Positions 24,501-30,838 of a stretch of DNA of 64,000 nucleotides are shown one piece after another. The position numbers and the translations under genes are program-made. The DNA comes from Acanthosoma haemorrhoidale. Lineage: Eukaryota > Arthropoda > Insecta > Hemiptera > Acanthosomatidae. The stretch lies in assembly GCA_930367205.1 (NCBI GenBank), contig OV884009.1, positions 119,797,454 to 119,861,453 of the forward strand. The letters are read 5' to 3'. Numbering within the stretch: position 1 is the first letter of the stretch; each line of letters opens with the position of its first letter. A model generated the notes under the pieces. It was not told where the DNA came from, did no database searches, and was given only the letters and a program-made list of their open reading frames with translations.

Positions 24501-27500
24501 CTCTTCCAACACATATACGTTCCTTCCCCGTTGATGCTCTTGCAAGGCTTGTTCTACATCTAACGCCAATCTAACTGCATTCTTCAGTGTATCTGGGCGT
24601 CCGAACAACACCTGTTTTCCCACCTCACCCGAGAGTCCCCTCATGAACGCTTCTAGCACTTTTCTCTCTACTTCCCGCGCCCACCACTTTGCTTCATTCC
24701 CAGATAGATCGGACCTGGTCATTTTTCCCCCCAAGGAAATGCATCTGTCCGAAAATTCTTGGATCCTCTCTTTTGGCTGTTGACTCGTCTCCTGCAAAAT
24801 TCTTCCATAATATTCAAAAGTATGTGGATCTCCAAACCTTTTTCGCAGTGCGTCTGCAAACTTCTTAAAGCTGACAATACCCTTTAATTCCTCATTTCCT
24901 CTGACAAAGGCGGCTGCCGGGCCCTGCAACTTGAGCCTACAAATCCGAACTCGGTCAACGTCCTCCCAAGCTCCACAAGCTGCTACTTCCTCCACATACT
25001 CTAGGAATTCGTCAACCGGCCTGGCACTCGCCTCCCCTCCCCACGTCTTGATCAGACCCTGCAAGGACAAATCCTTCCTTGGTGGCTTAGGTGTCCCTCC
25101 TTCCTTTATCTCTGTCCGGCTAGCTTCGAGTTCATTTTTCAACTTTTCTTCCGACTGGGCCAAAGCCAGGTTAGCCTTCTCTAATTCTTCTATCCTCTGT
25201 CGGAGGTTACTTTCAACCGACATTTTAAAAGGGATTTATCAAACAAAAAAAAAAAGTTTATCCCGGATTAGTGGATTTTCTTGCAATCCACCCCACACCT
25301 GACACCACTTGTAAACCCCCTACCCTCTCTCTCCTCCCCCTCCCCCCCCCCAAATGCTTACAGGAATCTGGGGAAAATATTAATGCCAGGAGAGGGCATT
25401 ACCCAAGGACAGGGGAACCTGAAATATTACAGGGAATTGACATTTAGATTACCGACATTTTATTAAATGATAATGAACAAATAGCATTTGATTAAAAACA
25501 AAAAAAAATCCTTAAGCTATTTGATAAAAAAAATACTTAAACTAGTTGATAAAAAAATAATTAAACTATTTGATAAAAACTAAGTAAACTATTTGAGAGA
25601 AAAATTACTTAAACTATTTGAGAGAAAAATTACTTAAACTATTGGACAGAAAAAATACTTAAACTTTACTAAACTTGAAACTGGTAAACCAGAGTTTTAT
25701 TAACTTAAAGTTTGCTGATCGAAGAATGAGAACAAAATAAATACATCACTGTCCGTGTTTATCTATACGTATGCATAGTTTGGTGTTATTTGGTGTAAAC
25801 TGATGAACGACGTAAACAAACAACATAAACCCTCGGTACGTGGAAGCTACGTCCAACGAGGTTACCTGTCGTTGCTAGATAGTGGATTAGTCAATCAGCT
25901 GTGAGGTTCCCGGTGGATGGAATCGGTGAGTCGATGATCGATATGCTCATATCCATACTAGTTCCATGTCAAATCTCCAACCAGAGGTGCTCCCCATAAA
26001 CCATAGGCCGATAAGGTGGTGAGATGAGGGGGGGGGGCGCTCCGGCGGGTGTTGGCCAACCCAGCTCTGGATACACACACTGACTGCAAGCGACTGATCT
26101 CGGTGCTCCGTCCTTTTAATCCTCTATAAAGGATGTAGGGTCTTACGGGGCCTCGGAGGCGTCCCGCACCGTTATTTGTTTTGTTTACTTTCCAGCATAT
26201 TTCACATAAAACAAAATCAATACACTCACATTTGAAACACAAAGATATTCTTAGAACATTTATAATATTATCAATAATTATTAATTCTTTATATAAAACT
26301 AACCAAATACAAAAAAAAATATTTATCTCTAATTTACACTTTTTTTTTATAATAAATTTTACGAGGGTACTTTGTTAGATAATTACTTGTCAGCGCAAGA
26401 CCCCTTATTCGGCTTAAACAATGAATGATAATTTTTTCCTTCAATAACTAAAATAAACGAATTACCGGCGTAAACAATCGCTAATTTACATTGGCTATAA
26501 AAGTCTATCGGTCACATAAGTAATAATAATTTGACAAATAATAAAATTATGTAAATGAACCTTACAAGAGGCTTAAACTCAATTATAAAACCATAGTCGT
26601 GTGATTAATAGAATTAACTAATATTACTTCCTCGAATAATTAAATTCTGTGTTCGGTGACCACATAGTTAATTTAATTACCTCACTGTTCTCGAGTGGCA
26701 TTTGAACTGGATTAGGTCTTTGAGATGCTGAGGTAAAGGATTTTCGTTGGGACTTTGTAGATGGCGACGGACGGGGTGACGATGCCTCCCAAGCCGACCT
26801 CAGGACCTGAGCAGTGAGAGAATGCATTCCATCGTCCAGGTCTTGGGATGTTTTCAAGGACACTTTGAGGTCTACGGAAGTTGGTAGGATGGTTTTGGTG
26901 TACCCATATATCTGACAATTATGACATTGGACGATCTCACGTAAGAGGTATGGTTTTTCGACCTGTATTCATATAGGGCTTATTCCATACATCTTGTGCT
27001 GCCCACTGCCCTTTACACACCTAATTGGGAATAAACTGTAATTGACTTGACATTGACCCTAAAACATAAGAACTATTAGTTTCAAATGCTCTTGCCAATA
27101 TGTCTATTTTGATAGGATGAATACTTTCAGTTATTCAGAAGAAAAAAAATGTGTTTTTTCTTGTCCTAGAACTACACTGAAGCGCTTTATATAGATTTTA
27201 TTATAAGATCCATATGTATTCCATAGCATATGTATAATCTGACGTATGTTTGTATGGGCTGAATCGAATGAGACTAAAATCAAGAGGTGTTCGGAAGATA
27301 TAGGACTTTTTTCCACTTTTTGGACAATTGGTTGGCACCACTGTGCCAATGTCTGAGGCGAAGGCGCCACAGGTGTAATTAAAAATTTTTATTTTATAAC
27401 TATACATCATAAGTTTTCAATGAAGTTAAAATTAACCACCTCACTTAAAAAGAGAGGGATTTATTTTTAAAAAAAAGAATAAAAATTTTGTTTTTTCCAA

Positions 27501-28964
27501 TCTCAGAAACCTTTATGTTTTCCACCCCTGTGGTGTCTTTGTGAGCCTGGTGTTAAAATTAGAGCTAAAGAATTTTTACTGATTCCAAAATTAAATAGAA
27601 ATATAGCCGTCTCCATAAAATACGAGTAAGGGTCATTAATTAAGTTATTAGTTATATTTTTAATTTATGTATTTTGTTTTCAGTTCTGGTTGGTAGTGAG
27701 CCGACTGTAGTGGAGGATGTGGTAGATATGATTTCCTTATTTACCAGCGGAACTGCTGAGGCTAGTTCCACCACTCAGGATGACGACGGTAAGTCTTTAG
27801 CATATTCAGCATGGGGTTGATATTATTGCTAGATTGTCAGTCATGGGCTTGTTTCTGGAAGGTGTAAGAAAAAATTGGTGAGGAGTGATATAAGCGGAAT
27901 TATATGAGGTTTCTGAAATCGTTTTGGATTATGGGAAATAGGCAGGTGTGGTGTGGTGGGGGCAAGATCTGTGAAATTTGATGGTGGGTAATGTGAGCAG
28001 CTTGATGCTTTGATTAAGGAATTTGAGAGTTTGTAGAAATAATCTGGATTTGGGAGTTGTATTTAAACGGTACTAGACTTGTATGTGCGGATGTCTCAAA
28101 CTAACATCCCGTATGAATACACTACTGGGTCAGTCATTCTAAATGCTAAATTTTAACAATTCGCTAAATATAGTAGCCGAAAAGAAGCGAAAGTACCAGG
28201 GTTTAGCTGAGGAATTAAGACAAATTCGTAGATTGAAAAGTTATTGAATATTCCATGTCATCATTCCTGCAATGGCTTGATCCATCCCGTAAGTCACGCT
28301 GGAATCTATCCGGATGGTGGAGCGGTCAAAGAACATACTTGACAGGGTTCAGCAAGGAACACTCGTGGGAACTGCCTGCATAGTTGGAACATTCAGCAAC
28401 ATAAAATTAAACCTAACCCTTGAATGATAATCCGGGTAGGTGAATATTCCCGGAGAATCCCGGTGATGTGTGAAATAATAATAGTATGAAAAAGGAAATT
28501 GCAAGGACTGTCATCGAGTGTCCATTGGAGCCGAATGTGATAACGCTAGGGTCATCCTGTCAGGAGAAACACAACTCCATATCCTATGTATCGCCTGAGA
28601 AAAGTCTGAGTGGAACTCCCACTGTAATAAGGAGATACGGTACCGTCTTTATTCACGTATAATATGTTTTTACACATACAGTCATAATTTTGCCTAAATA
28701 AAAATATATGTAGCGTAATCTAGTATGTTGAGCAATATGTTTCAAATTTCAGCTGAAACAGATTATTTACATGACTGATATCGTAGAATACAGGAATAGG
28801 TAACATTGCCAAGTACTTGTTTAAAAGTAAAGGCAAGTTTATAACGTTATGTAAAAGATTAAATATTAATATTAATATGAATAAACGTAATTCTAGGGGC
28901 TGGTGGTGTCCCTGAAGGCTGGAACGACGACGAGGGCGACAAAGAGAACCGTCGCCCTATTTGA
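9163..28964 (+). CDS. 3' part of an unrecognised gene made of two tandem three-exon blocks
   Basis: Six GT-AG exons join without a break: 9163-9315, 13324-13419, 16815-16898, 18128-18262, 27684-27788, 28897-28964. Every junction is phase 1. The joined exons total 641 bases: two bases completing a codon from a missing upstream exon, then 212 codons and TGA. The peptide consists of two copies of one design: a GGWL(Q/R)Y segment with alternating hydrophobics, a linker ending in KI or SI, a (Y/L)VG segment followed by Pro, Val and Asp/Glu residues, then a GxGG segment. It is acidic near the end (DDD; NDDEGDKEN). No signal peptide, membrane segment or known motif is seen. Introns range from 1.1 to 9.4 kb and hold a Ty3/gypsy element and LINE relics. 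The 5' exons are upstream or unrecognised. Function unknown. Confidence 0.65.
9561..10234. other. intron sequence, nothing recognised
   Basis: Very AT-rich. A diverged repeat of 10030-10160 recurs at about 10440-10580 (GAAATATGTAA, then TTGTTCTAAAGACACA). Confidence 0.4.
10235..11010. repeat. dispersed repeat, longer copy
   Basis: Starts ACTAATCAGCATAGTTCAAG and ends near CCTCAAGGTAGCTTTATCCAT. It matches 15689-16243 closely, but has about 215 extra bases (about 10446-10660) that the other copy lacks. Reverse-strand frames hold a short coding-like stretch (KCTVEWALQKISKS) also seen in copy 2. The family is not recognised; a decayed DNA transposon is possible. Confidence 0.55.
11011..12003. 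other. intron sequence with a 13-G run
   Basis: No exon seen. 11508-11520 is a run of 13 G. The short + frame after it (11506-11817) has no recognisable motif. Confidence 0.45.
12004..13060 (+). pseudogene. unrecognised decayed coding sequence
   Basis: The frame at 12004-12411 reads plausibly as protein (ATEEVVKSLHTAHDERNSMA, KTQTVSIAKGRQKVSIAVDH, KEVTDLLVSGE). Weaker coding-like fragments follow in shifting frames to about 13060 (ETAEGFFSLGTHCS). Stops and frame changes suggest a decayed transposon gene in the intron. I do not recognise the family. The opposite-strand frame 12311-12054 is a shadow. Confidence 0.3.
13061..13323. other. intron end before the VG-type exon
   Basis: No further exon seen. 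It supplies the acceptor tract used at 13323. Confidence 0.4.
13324..13419 (+). CDS. block 1, VG-type exon
   Basis: Acceptor TTATTTTGTTTTAAG and donor CAAG|GTAAGTCC. 96 bp, phase 1 at both ends. Joined to the previous exon it reads I-YVGNGPPVEVDDAFVERV, then a Gln/Glu-rich and Val-rich tail. Homologous to exon 27684-27788 (LVGSEPTVVEDVVDMI). Both acceptors share a TTATGT-like TATTTTGTTTT tract. Confidence 0.65.
13420..14357. other. intron sequence, nothing recognised
   Basis: Holds a TATA-rich stretch at about 13560-13600 and no supported exon. The frame 13407-13727 merely reads through the exon into the intron. Confidence 0.45.
14358..15660 (+). mobile_element. decayed Jockey-type LINE ORF2 region (copy 2, longer)
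   Basis: 14358-15339 is almost identical to 1939-2920. Past 15339 the RT relic continues where copy 1 stops: TFTIRHDTCPAILLSNQII and TQTNSVYIRL resemble the Jockey RT thumb region, and decayed sequence runs to about 15660. Coding sense is broken by stops throughout. Because the LINE sequence is contiguous here, this copy is the more likely donor. No direct repeat flanks the shared 982 bp at this site. Confidence 0.6.
15689..16243. repeat. dispersed repeat, shorter copy
   Basis: Matches 10235-11010 with an internal gap: an AT dinucleotide run (about 15887-15900) stands where about 215 bases occur in the other copy. The reverse-strand frame 16067-15840 is the coding-like stretch mentioned there. 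Confidence 0.55.
16244..16814. other. intron sequence, nothing recognised
   Basis: AT-rich. It ends in the acceptor tract of exon 16815-16898. Confidence 0.45.
16815..16898 (+). CDS. block 1, GxGG-type exon
   Basis: Acceptor GCATGTGCAG and donor AAAAC|GTAAGTAC. 84 bp, phase 1 at both ends. Encodes GHGGDQLMLGEG then a Ser/Gln/Pro stretch. The upstream intron end (TGAATGAGCGTAATT) matches the one before the terminal exon (TGAATAAACGTAATT), so these two exons are duplicates although one is internal and the other terminal. Confidence 0.6.
16899..17665. other. intron sequence, nothing recognised
   Basis: A reverse-strand frame at 17611-17312 is open for 99 codons but shows no motif and no splice context. 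Confidence 0.4.
17666..17813. repeat. perfect 21-bp inverted repeat, MITE- or foldback-like
   Basis: 17666-17686 (TAATAATGATTAGC then AAATGAG) is the exact reverse complement of 17793-17813, with 106 bases between. No flanking target duplication is clear. Confidence 0.55.
17814..18099. other. intron sequence, nothing recognised
   Basis: Short AT-rich intron part. No exon seen. Confidence 0.4.
18100..18600 (+). repeat. duplicated exon-plus-intron segment, copy 2
   Basis: Counterpart of 9140-9560: the shared blocks include CAATAATGCAATAAGAT, CTATAAATTTATTAA, ACATACAGCAGCTA and TAAGTGACAATATTCA. It carries small indels relative to copy 1. Confidence 0.65.
18128..18262 (+). CDS. block 2, GGWL-type exon
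   Basis: Acceptor TCTCTTACCTTAG and donor AGCA|GTAAGCTA. 135 bp, phase 1 at both ends. Encodes PEQQERGLDD, then CPPPGGWLRYSVNPVNVVVE and a short Ser/Gly/Gln tail. Homologous to exon 9163-9315 in sequence, phase and flanking intron. Confidence 0.65.
18633..19842 (-). repeat. 3' LTR of the Ty3/gypsy element (left)
   Basis: About 1210 bp. It includes a tandem array of AT-rich units (ACTTAAACTATTTGATAAAA-like, 18830-18990) and a TATAAA-bearing stretch near the right end (GGCTATAAAAG). The 91-codon reverse frame at 19568-19293 is a chance frame in the LTR. Confidence 0.9.
18830..18990. repeat. AT-rich tandem array inside the LTR
   Basis: About seven diverged units of 22-26 bp, each with a TTAAACTATTTGA-like core. 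The same array occurs at 25507-25667 in the other LTR. Arrays like this in LTRs can bind regulators, but no role is shown here. Confidence 0.6.
19843..19858 (-). other. polypurine tract of the Ty3/gypsy element
   Basis: On the minus strand GGAAAACGGGGAGTGT lies directly before the 3' LTR, where the plus-strand primer should be. Confidence 0.65.
19859..19887. repeat. perfect 13-bp stem hairpin between gag-pol stop and polypurine tract
   Basis: AAAAGTGTTGACC (19859-19871), loop CTA, GGTCAACACTTTT (19875-19887). It lies 26 bases from the end of the frame and touches the polypurine tract. Its role is unknown. Confidence 0.7.
19914..25223 (-). CDS. Gag-Pol polyprotein of the Ty3/gypsy element
   Basis: One 1769-codon frame without a stop. 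Rough residue positions: N-terminal coiled coil 5-40; Gag core to about 240; two CCHC knuckles near 312 and 345 (CYRCGELGHYARGC, CYRCGRQGHIANQC); aspartic protease with DTGAEV near 428; reverse transcriptase about 780-960 with LVPKR, FTTLDLASGYHQI and YVYLDDII near 929; RNase H with TDASG near 1078; integrase H2C2 finger near 1264-1300 (HPGRERTHEL, CHSCAQRK); integrase core with Asp in SLDIVG near 1333, Asp in TDQGRNF near 1394 and Glu in NGMLERFH near 1430; then an acidic, Ser-rich tail. All catalytic residues I could check are present. Gag and Pol share one frame with no frameshift site needed. Reported + strand frames within 20029-25302 are shadows. Confidence 0.95.
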   Translation of the reverse strand: MSVESNLRQRIEELEKANLALAQSEEKLKNELEASRTEIKEGGTPKPPRKDLSLQGLIKTWGGEASARPVDEFLEYVEEVAACGAWEDVDRVRICRLKLQGPAAAFVRGNEELKGIVSFKKFADALRKRFGDPHTFEYYGRILQETSQQPKERIQEFSDRCISLGGKMTRSDLSGNEAKWWAREVERKVLEAFMRGLSGEVGKQVLFGRPDTLKNAVRLALDVEQALQEHQRGRNVYVLEEAGGRSGPCHEQQRESERNMYRSSVDPIARNEDQASARGAGAVFSLKEQIEDACISAIQKALPSRLGKSDSQRCYRCGELGHYARGCRMPPPAKGVSNNPGPRERVTCYRCGRQGHIANQCRSKQLPAEKKLNPVQGPPKCLRPDGHPPSGPEKPKPVDEKWLTGVGAGVGKLIKLDMLIGGYLHHMIVDTGAEVTLIRTALPGVQLRPASVRARGVTGQALRILGVQELMCQVDGLEVKHQVMIISVNLPGDGIIGLDLLEKLGAKLDIRNREVIVTPPDAGLSFEKQPVNVHPLHQLGVAINSLEAKGRSTRETTQEEPIPKDGSSSDLIHAQERKHQQKRKKRAKRGNQQAANKAVETPGSREQPDKHDETKGLEITSSARIAIPSCSEKLIRATIHQREKAVVVVEPVPLKQGSLRVGRSIGLVEHGEVWIQLMNSGPVDTYLDKGQLLGIGAEWHTEERNERDVRIHRVEGSENALEKGAQLWNVDHLGESDKGVVESLLEEFKDLFEEPGKEGCSTGVKHRIPTGEAPPVIKRPYRVPFNQRAVVEEHLEDMLRKGVIAPSDSAWAAPVVLVPKRSEDGRTQYRFCTDFWGLNAVTQVDAYPLPLIQETLEMLGQSRLFTTLDLASGYHQIPVAEEDRPKTAFTTLGGHYEYHKMPFGLAGAPATFQRTMDQVLMGVKGTDCYVYLDDIIIFSGDMDEHCTRLRRVLERLRGANLKLKGPKCKFVVRQVKYLGHLVTSEGVKPDPEKITAVTEFPKPGSAREVRGFLGLAGYYRRFVPQFAEIAKPLTQLTGKGMSFHWGKEQDEAFTALQEILCSDRVLIYPDFRDPFILATDASGMAVGAVLSQLRNGQERPIAFASRQLHPAEQNYSATERELLSVVWATKHFRCYLLGRKFTLVTDHAALKWMLSLRDPSSRLMRWALRLEEFEYQVVHKPGKKHTNADSLSRAVAGIRTFDEGAQRVLWKRGQEQDEECQRWVKNNPRGLRTAADGIIYYGIGDDPNQWKILVPLDRRQQIMEEHHSRPWAGHPGRERTHELIKNRYYWPSMGKDIEEFVKGCHSCAQRKTPPGLTAPLEAPFFPKEPFELVSLDIVGPFPKSSRGNKYLLTFIDHFSRYTEAEPIREQTADETARVFVERIITRHGTPKKLLTDQGRNFVSALFKSVCKGLGIQKLQTTPYHPQSNGMLERFHRTLGDSMAHFARKDGRDWDRWVPYSLMAYRSIPHSATGFSPNFLLYGRELRTPEGEWIEPVEALENALTQDEAARIRVRVEQAYEEARERIKKTWARRTAAVNQDRRSRTFTEGDAVYLHVPAVKPGNLKKFHCPWTGPWIIVKKCSAVTYAIRNETGGTQVVHVNRLKPAFNSGLETEYPKEQQSESEDDDDEVRDKERDQEDFWPIPLTDSDEEEEPHPRERAIGNDSLLATSSPRRDVVAPSWWPEGEAEGRPSMIRTEEDVSSSEKEPSRPVTPLVNPSEVSGETSVEDDSTNYRDPTWEADSTEAPMLPRSPYLLRNNRRSSRGGRNKE
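25291..25307 (-). other. primer-binding site of the Ty3/gypsy element
   Basis: On the minus strand TGGTGTCAGGTGTGGGG begins two bases after the 5' LTR. The TGG start fits pairing with a tRNA 3' CCA end. I did not identify the tRNA. Confidence 0.65.
25310..26516 (-). repeat. 5' LTR of the Ty3/gypsy element (right)
   Basis: About 1207 bp, near-identical to 18633-19842. It contains the promoter-side copy of the AT-rich tandem array (25507-25667). The 94-codon reverse frame 26242-25958 is not a gene. Confidence 0.9.
26624..27030 (-). pseudogene. Jockey-type LINE ORF1 relic
   Basis: Reverse-strand peptides and the nucleotide pattern parallel 60590-60730 in the other Jockey-like element: both have a block around GACATTGGACGATCTC / GGCACTGGACGATGTC followed by a GGTTTTTCGACCTGTA-type block, and both have CTTGTGCTGCCCACT or close to it. 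The downstream Ser/Pro-rich frame (LRSAWEASSPRPSPSTKSQR) resembles the Pro/Ser-rich end of ORF1. Only part of the knuckle region remains, in broken frames. Confidence 0.5.
27031..27479. other. intron sequence, nothing recognised
   Basis: A reverse frame at 27370-27131 has no recognised motif. Confidence 0.4.
27480..27683 (+). repeat. duplicated intron segment before the VG-type exon
   Basis: Counterpart of 4140-4392. It ends in the functional-looking acceptor at 27683. Confidence 0.5.
27684..27788 (+). CDS. block 2, VG-type exon
   Basis: Acceptor ATTTTGTTTTCAG and donor GACG|GTAAGTCT. 105 bp, phase 1 at both ends. Encodes LVGSEPTVVEDVVDMISLF, then a Ser/Thr-rich stretch ending QDDD. Homologous to exon 13324-13419. 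Confidence 0.65.
27789..28896. other. last intron of the duplicated-block gene
   Basis: No exon or transposon domain recognised. Confidence 0.45.
28897..28964 (+). CDS. block 2, GxGG-type terminal exon with stop
   Basis: Acceptor CGTAATTCTAG. 68 bp: two bases finishing a Gly codon, then AGGVPEGWNDDEGDKENRRPI and TGA at 28962-28964. No donor is needed. A poly(A) signal follows at 29167. Confidence 0.6.
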
Positions 28965-29166
28965 TGCACTAGTGCCCGTTTTACAGGTTTTAGTTTTTTA
29001 TATTATGTAAACTATTGATTTGACATTTCACTTTTGTTGAAATTGAAGATAGATTTATTGTACAGTCATCTAAATGGCACTCGGAACGTTCCAACTAGTT
29101 ATCCATGGAATGGCAGCCTTGTAATATTTAATTATTTAATATAAACAATTTAATCAATACAAATTG

Positions 29167-29172
29167 AATAAA
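29167..29172 (+). terminator. poly(A) signal of the duplicated-block gene
   Basis: AATAAA about 200 bases after the TGA at 28962-28964, in AT-rich 3' UTR-like sequence. Confidence 0.55.
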
Positions 29173-29299
29173 ACTTTTTATGTTCTAATATGATTCAAAA
29201 TGATTTATTCTCGAGTCTGAATTAATGAGACATTTGTCAATTAATTTATAATAGATTTAATTGATAAAATTATTTTATTTATGATACTTTATTATAAAA

Positions 29300-29325
29300 G
29301 ATTTATAATTTATTAATTATAAATC
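29300..29325. repeat. AT-rich hairpin
   Basis: GATTTATAATT and AATTATAAATC form an 11-bp stem around TATT. In such AT-rich sequence it may be chance. Confidence 0.4.
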
Positions 29326-29337
29326 TATATTTATGTT

Positions 29338-29529
29338 CGACGTAGCAAATTAAGTAAATTAGTATCAGTTAATGAAGCACGTGATGAACTCTTTGAAAAT
29401 TTCATCTTCGCAAAAAATGTTTCACTAACATATGTGGGTCCAAAAGCACTTACATCTCGTTGTACAAAATATCTCAAGTTGGAACATCACTCATTACATC
29501 CGAGTATTGTAAAAATTACTATTTATTAA
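29338..29529 (+). pseudogene. unrecognised coding-like stretch
   Basis: A 63-codon frame without an ATG start reads as plausible protein (KLSKLVSVNEARDELFENF, SLTYVGPKALTSRC, YLKLEHHSLHPS) and ends in TAA. It lies downstream of the poly(A) signal of the duplicated-block gene. It may be a transposon relic or an exon of another gene; no family recognised. Confidence 0.25.
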
Positions 29530-30367
29530 CTTTTATCAATTTAACATTTTATTAAATTCTTACTAATTTTTAATTTTACTTCCATTAGTAAAAATATACT
29601 CGCTTGAATAAATTTCAGAATTTCTTTGGGAAAAAAATCTGATGTCTTCAGATGCCACTTTTTTTCAACTATGAGCACCACACACAAAAAACATAGTAAA
29701 GGCGGGAGTAAAAAACATATAAATAGAGATTCACTTGAAATAATAAGTTGGTAAGTGCAGTGGATAACGCGTGTGCGTAGTAGTTTTATAAATAATAACG
29801 AACTGTTAGTTCCCAGAACTATTAATCTGCCGTTGAGGAAGACAAAAGGATTCGCTGGCTCTCAATCCTACATGTATCCTACATACTAAGAGGAAAAATG
29901 TGTGGATTGATCTTTATTGCATAACTGGATTCAAATTACAGATGAACATTAGCGATGGTTAGAAACCGATCTTTTCAGTGACAATTGGCGATCCTGGATA
30001 TCAAATATAGAACTGGAGTTGTCTCACTTGCGCATTATAACAATAACACGTGAACAACGGTTTTCCTTTATTCAATTATTATTTTTACTACAACAAACAA
30101 ATGTTTCAATGGAAATATAAAATTGTCCACACAATTTAACCTGGTATATATATACCTCAATTGTTTCAAATGAATGTTTAGAATGTCATATCCACTATTT
30201 CCTTGCTCCGGCTTCACTAAGATTAAGTTAAACCTATACTTTAGAGCTCGGGAAAAGCAATTTCAAACTTCAGCCAGTTTTTTTTTTATCGTTTAGTTTT
30301 TTATTTTATATGATTTAAAAAGAACGTTAGAGATTAATACTTGACAATAATGATTTTTTGTGTGCAG
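29530..30367. other. nothing recognised
   Basis: AT-rich, with no supported exon before the acceptor at 30367. Confidence 0.4.
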
Positions 30368-30456
30368 GAGAGGCAGCCTGCCGACTGGAGAGCGGCTGTC
30401 AAGTATCCCATCTATCTCTAATGGCTACAAAAGTTCAAAGTTTAGCTCATTTGTAA
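30368..30456 (+). CDS. possible alternative last exon
   Basis: A good acceptor (TTTTTTGTGTGCAG) is followed by GC-richer sequence with stops soon after. In phase 1, matching the upstream gene, it would add about 29 residues (EAACRLESGCQVSHLSLMA) and stop at 30454-30456. In phase 0 it would add ERQPADWRAAVKYPIYL and stop at 30419-30421. AATAAA at 30530 could end it. It could replace exon 28897-28964 or belong to an unseen gene. Confidence 0.35.
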
Positions 30457-30529
30457 TTTTATTAATTGATAACAAATAATAGTTTTGTATCTTAATAATA
30501 GTGTAGTTTTGTAAAAAAAAAAAGTCTAT

Positions 30530-30535
30530 AATAAA
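30530..30535 (+). terminator. possible poly(A) signal
   Basis: AATAAA about 75-110 bases after the possible stops at 30421 or 30456. Confidence 0.35.
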
Positions 30536-30799
30536 TTATTTTTTATATTTGTAACATTTGTATTCCTCACTTTACCTTTTTTTTATTATTAGTTATACTA
30601 TGTAATGATTTTATAGACTGGAAAATCTGTACTGGTTGATTCTATGATTCCATAGGTCAAGTGCGAAGGCCGTTAATAAGATGATTTGAGGATCTATACT
30701 TGAGGCTCTGATAGCCGCCGTGTTCATTTGTAGTTAACTCTACCACGCTTCCCAATTTCACACAAAAGTTCACTTAACTGTTGCTGATTTACAATTCAG

Positions 30800-30838
30800 G
30801 GAAGAGTTAATTGAAGTGGTCAATAAACCATGGTTAAG
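30800..30838 (+). other. possible 39-bp microexon
   Basis: ACAATTCAG acceptor and AAG|GTAAGT donor enclose EELIEVVNKPWL in a phase-2 to phase-2 frame. The splice signals are good but nothing else supports it. Confidence 0.25.

Larger units (their letters stand above)
18633..26516 (-). mobile_element. complete Ty3/gypsy LTR retrotransposon, apparently intact
   Basis: LTRs at 18633-19842 and 25310-26516 begin TGTAAACC and end GGTCACA on +. A TAAG target duplication flanks the element (just before 18633 and just after 26516). The element reads on the minus strand: 5' LTR on the right, primer-binding site, one gag-pol frame, polypurine tract, 3' LTR on the left. The LTRs differ by homopolymer lengths (a C run and a G run) and by one substitution that I noticed (GTCGTAGC versus GTCGTTGC), so the insertion is young. 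It sits in the intron between exons 18128-18262 and 27684-27788, opposite to the gene. No env frame is present. Confidence 0.92.

Noticed and set aside
20029..25302. Numerous + strand ORFs
   Set aside because: All are antisense to the intact Ty3/gypsy gag-pol frame and show no domains.
9163..28964. Aphid BICYCLE-type effector gene
   Set aside because: Many tiny exons suggested it, but there is no signal peptide and no paired Cys-Tyr-Cys motif pattern.
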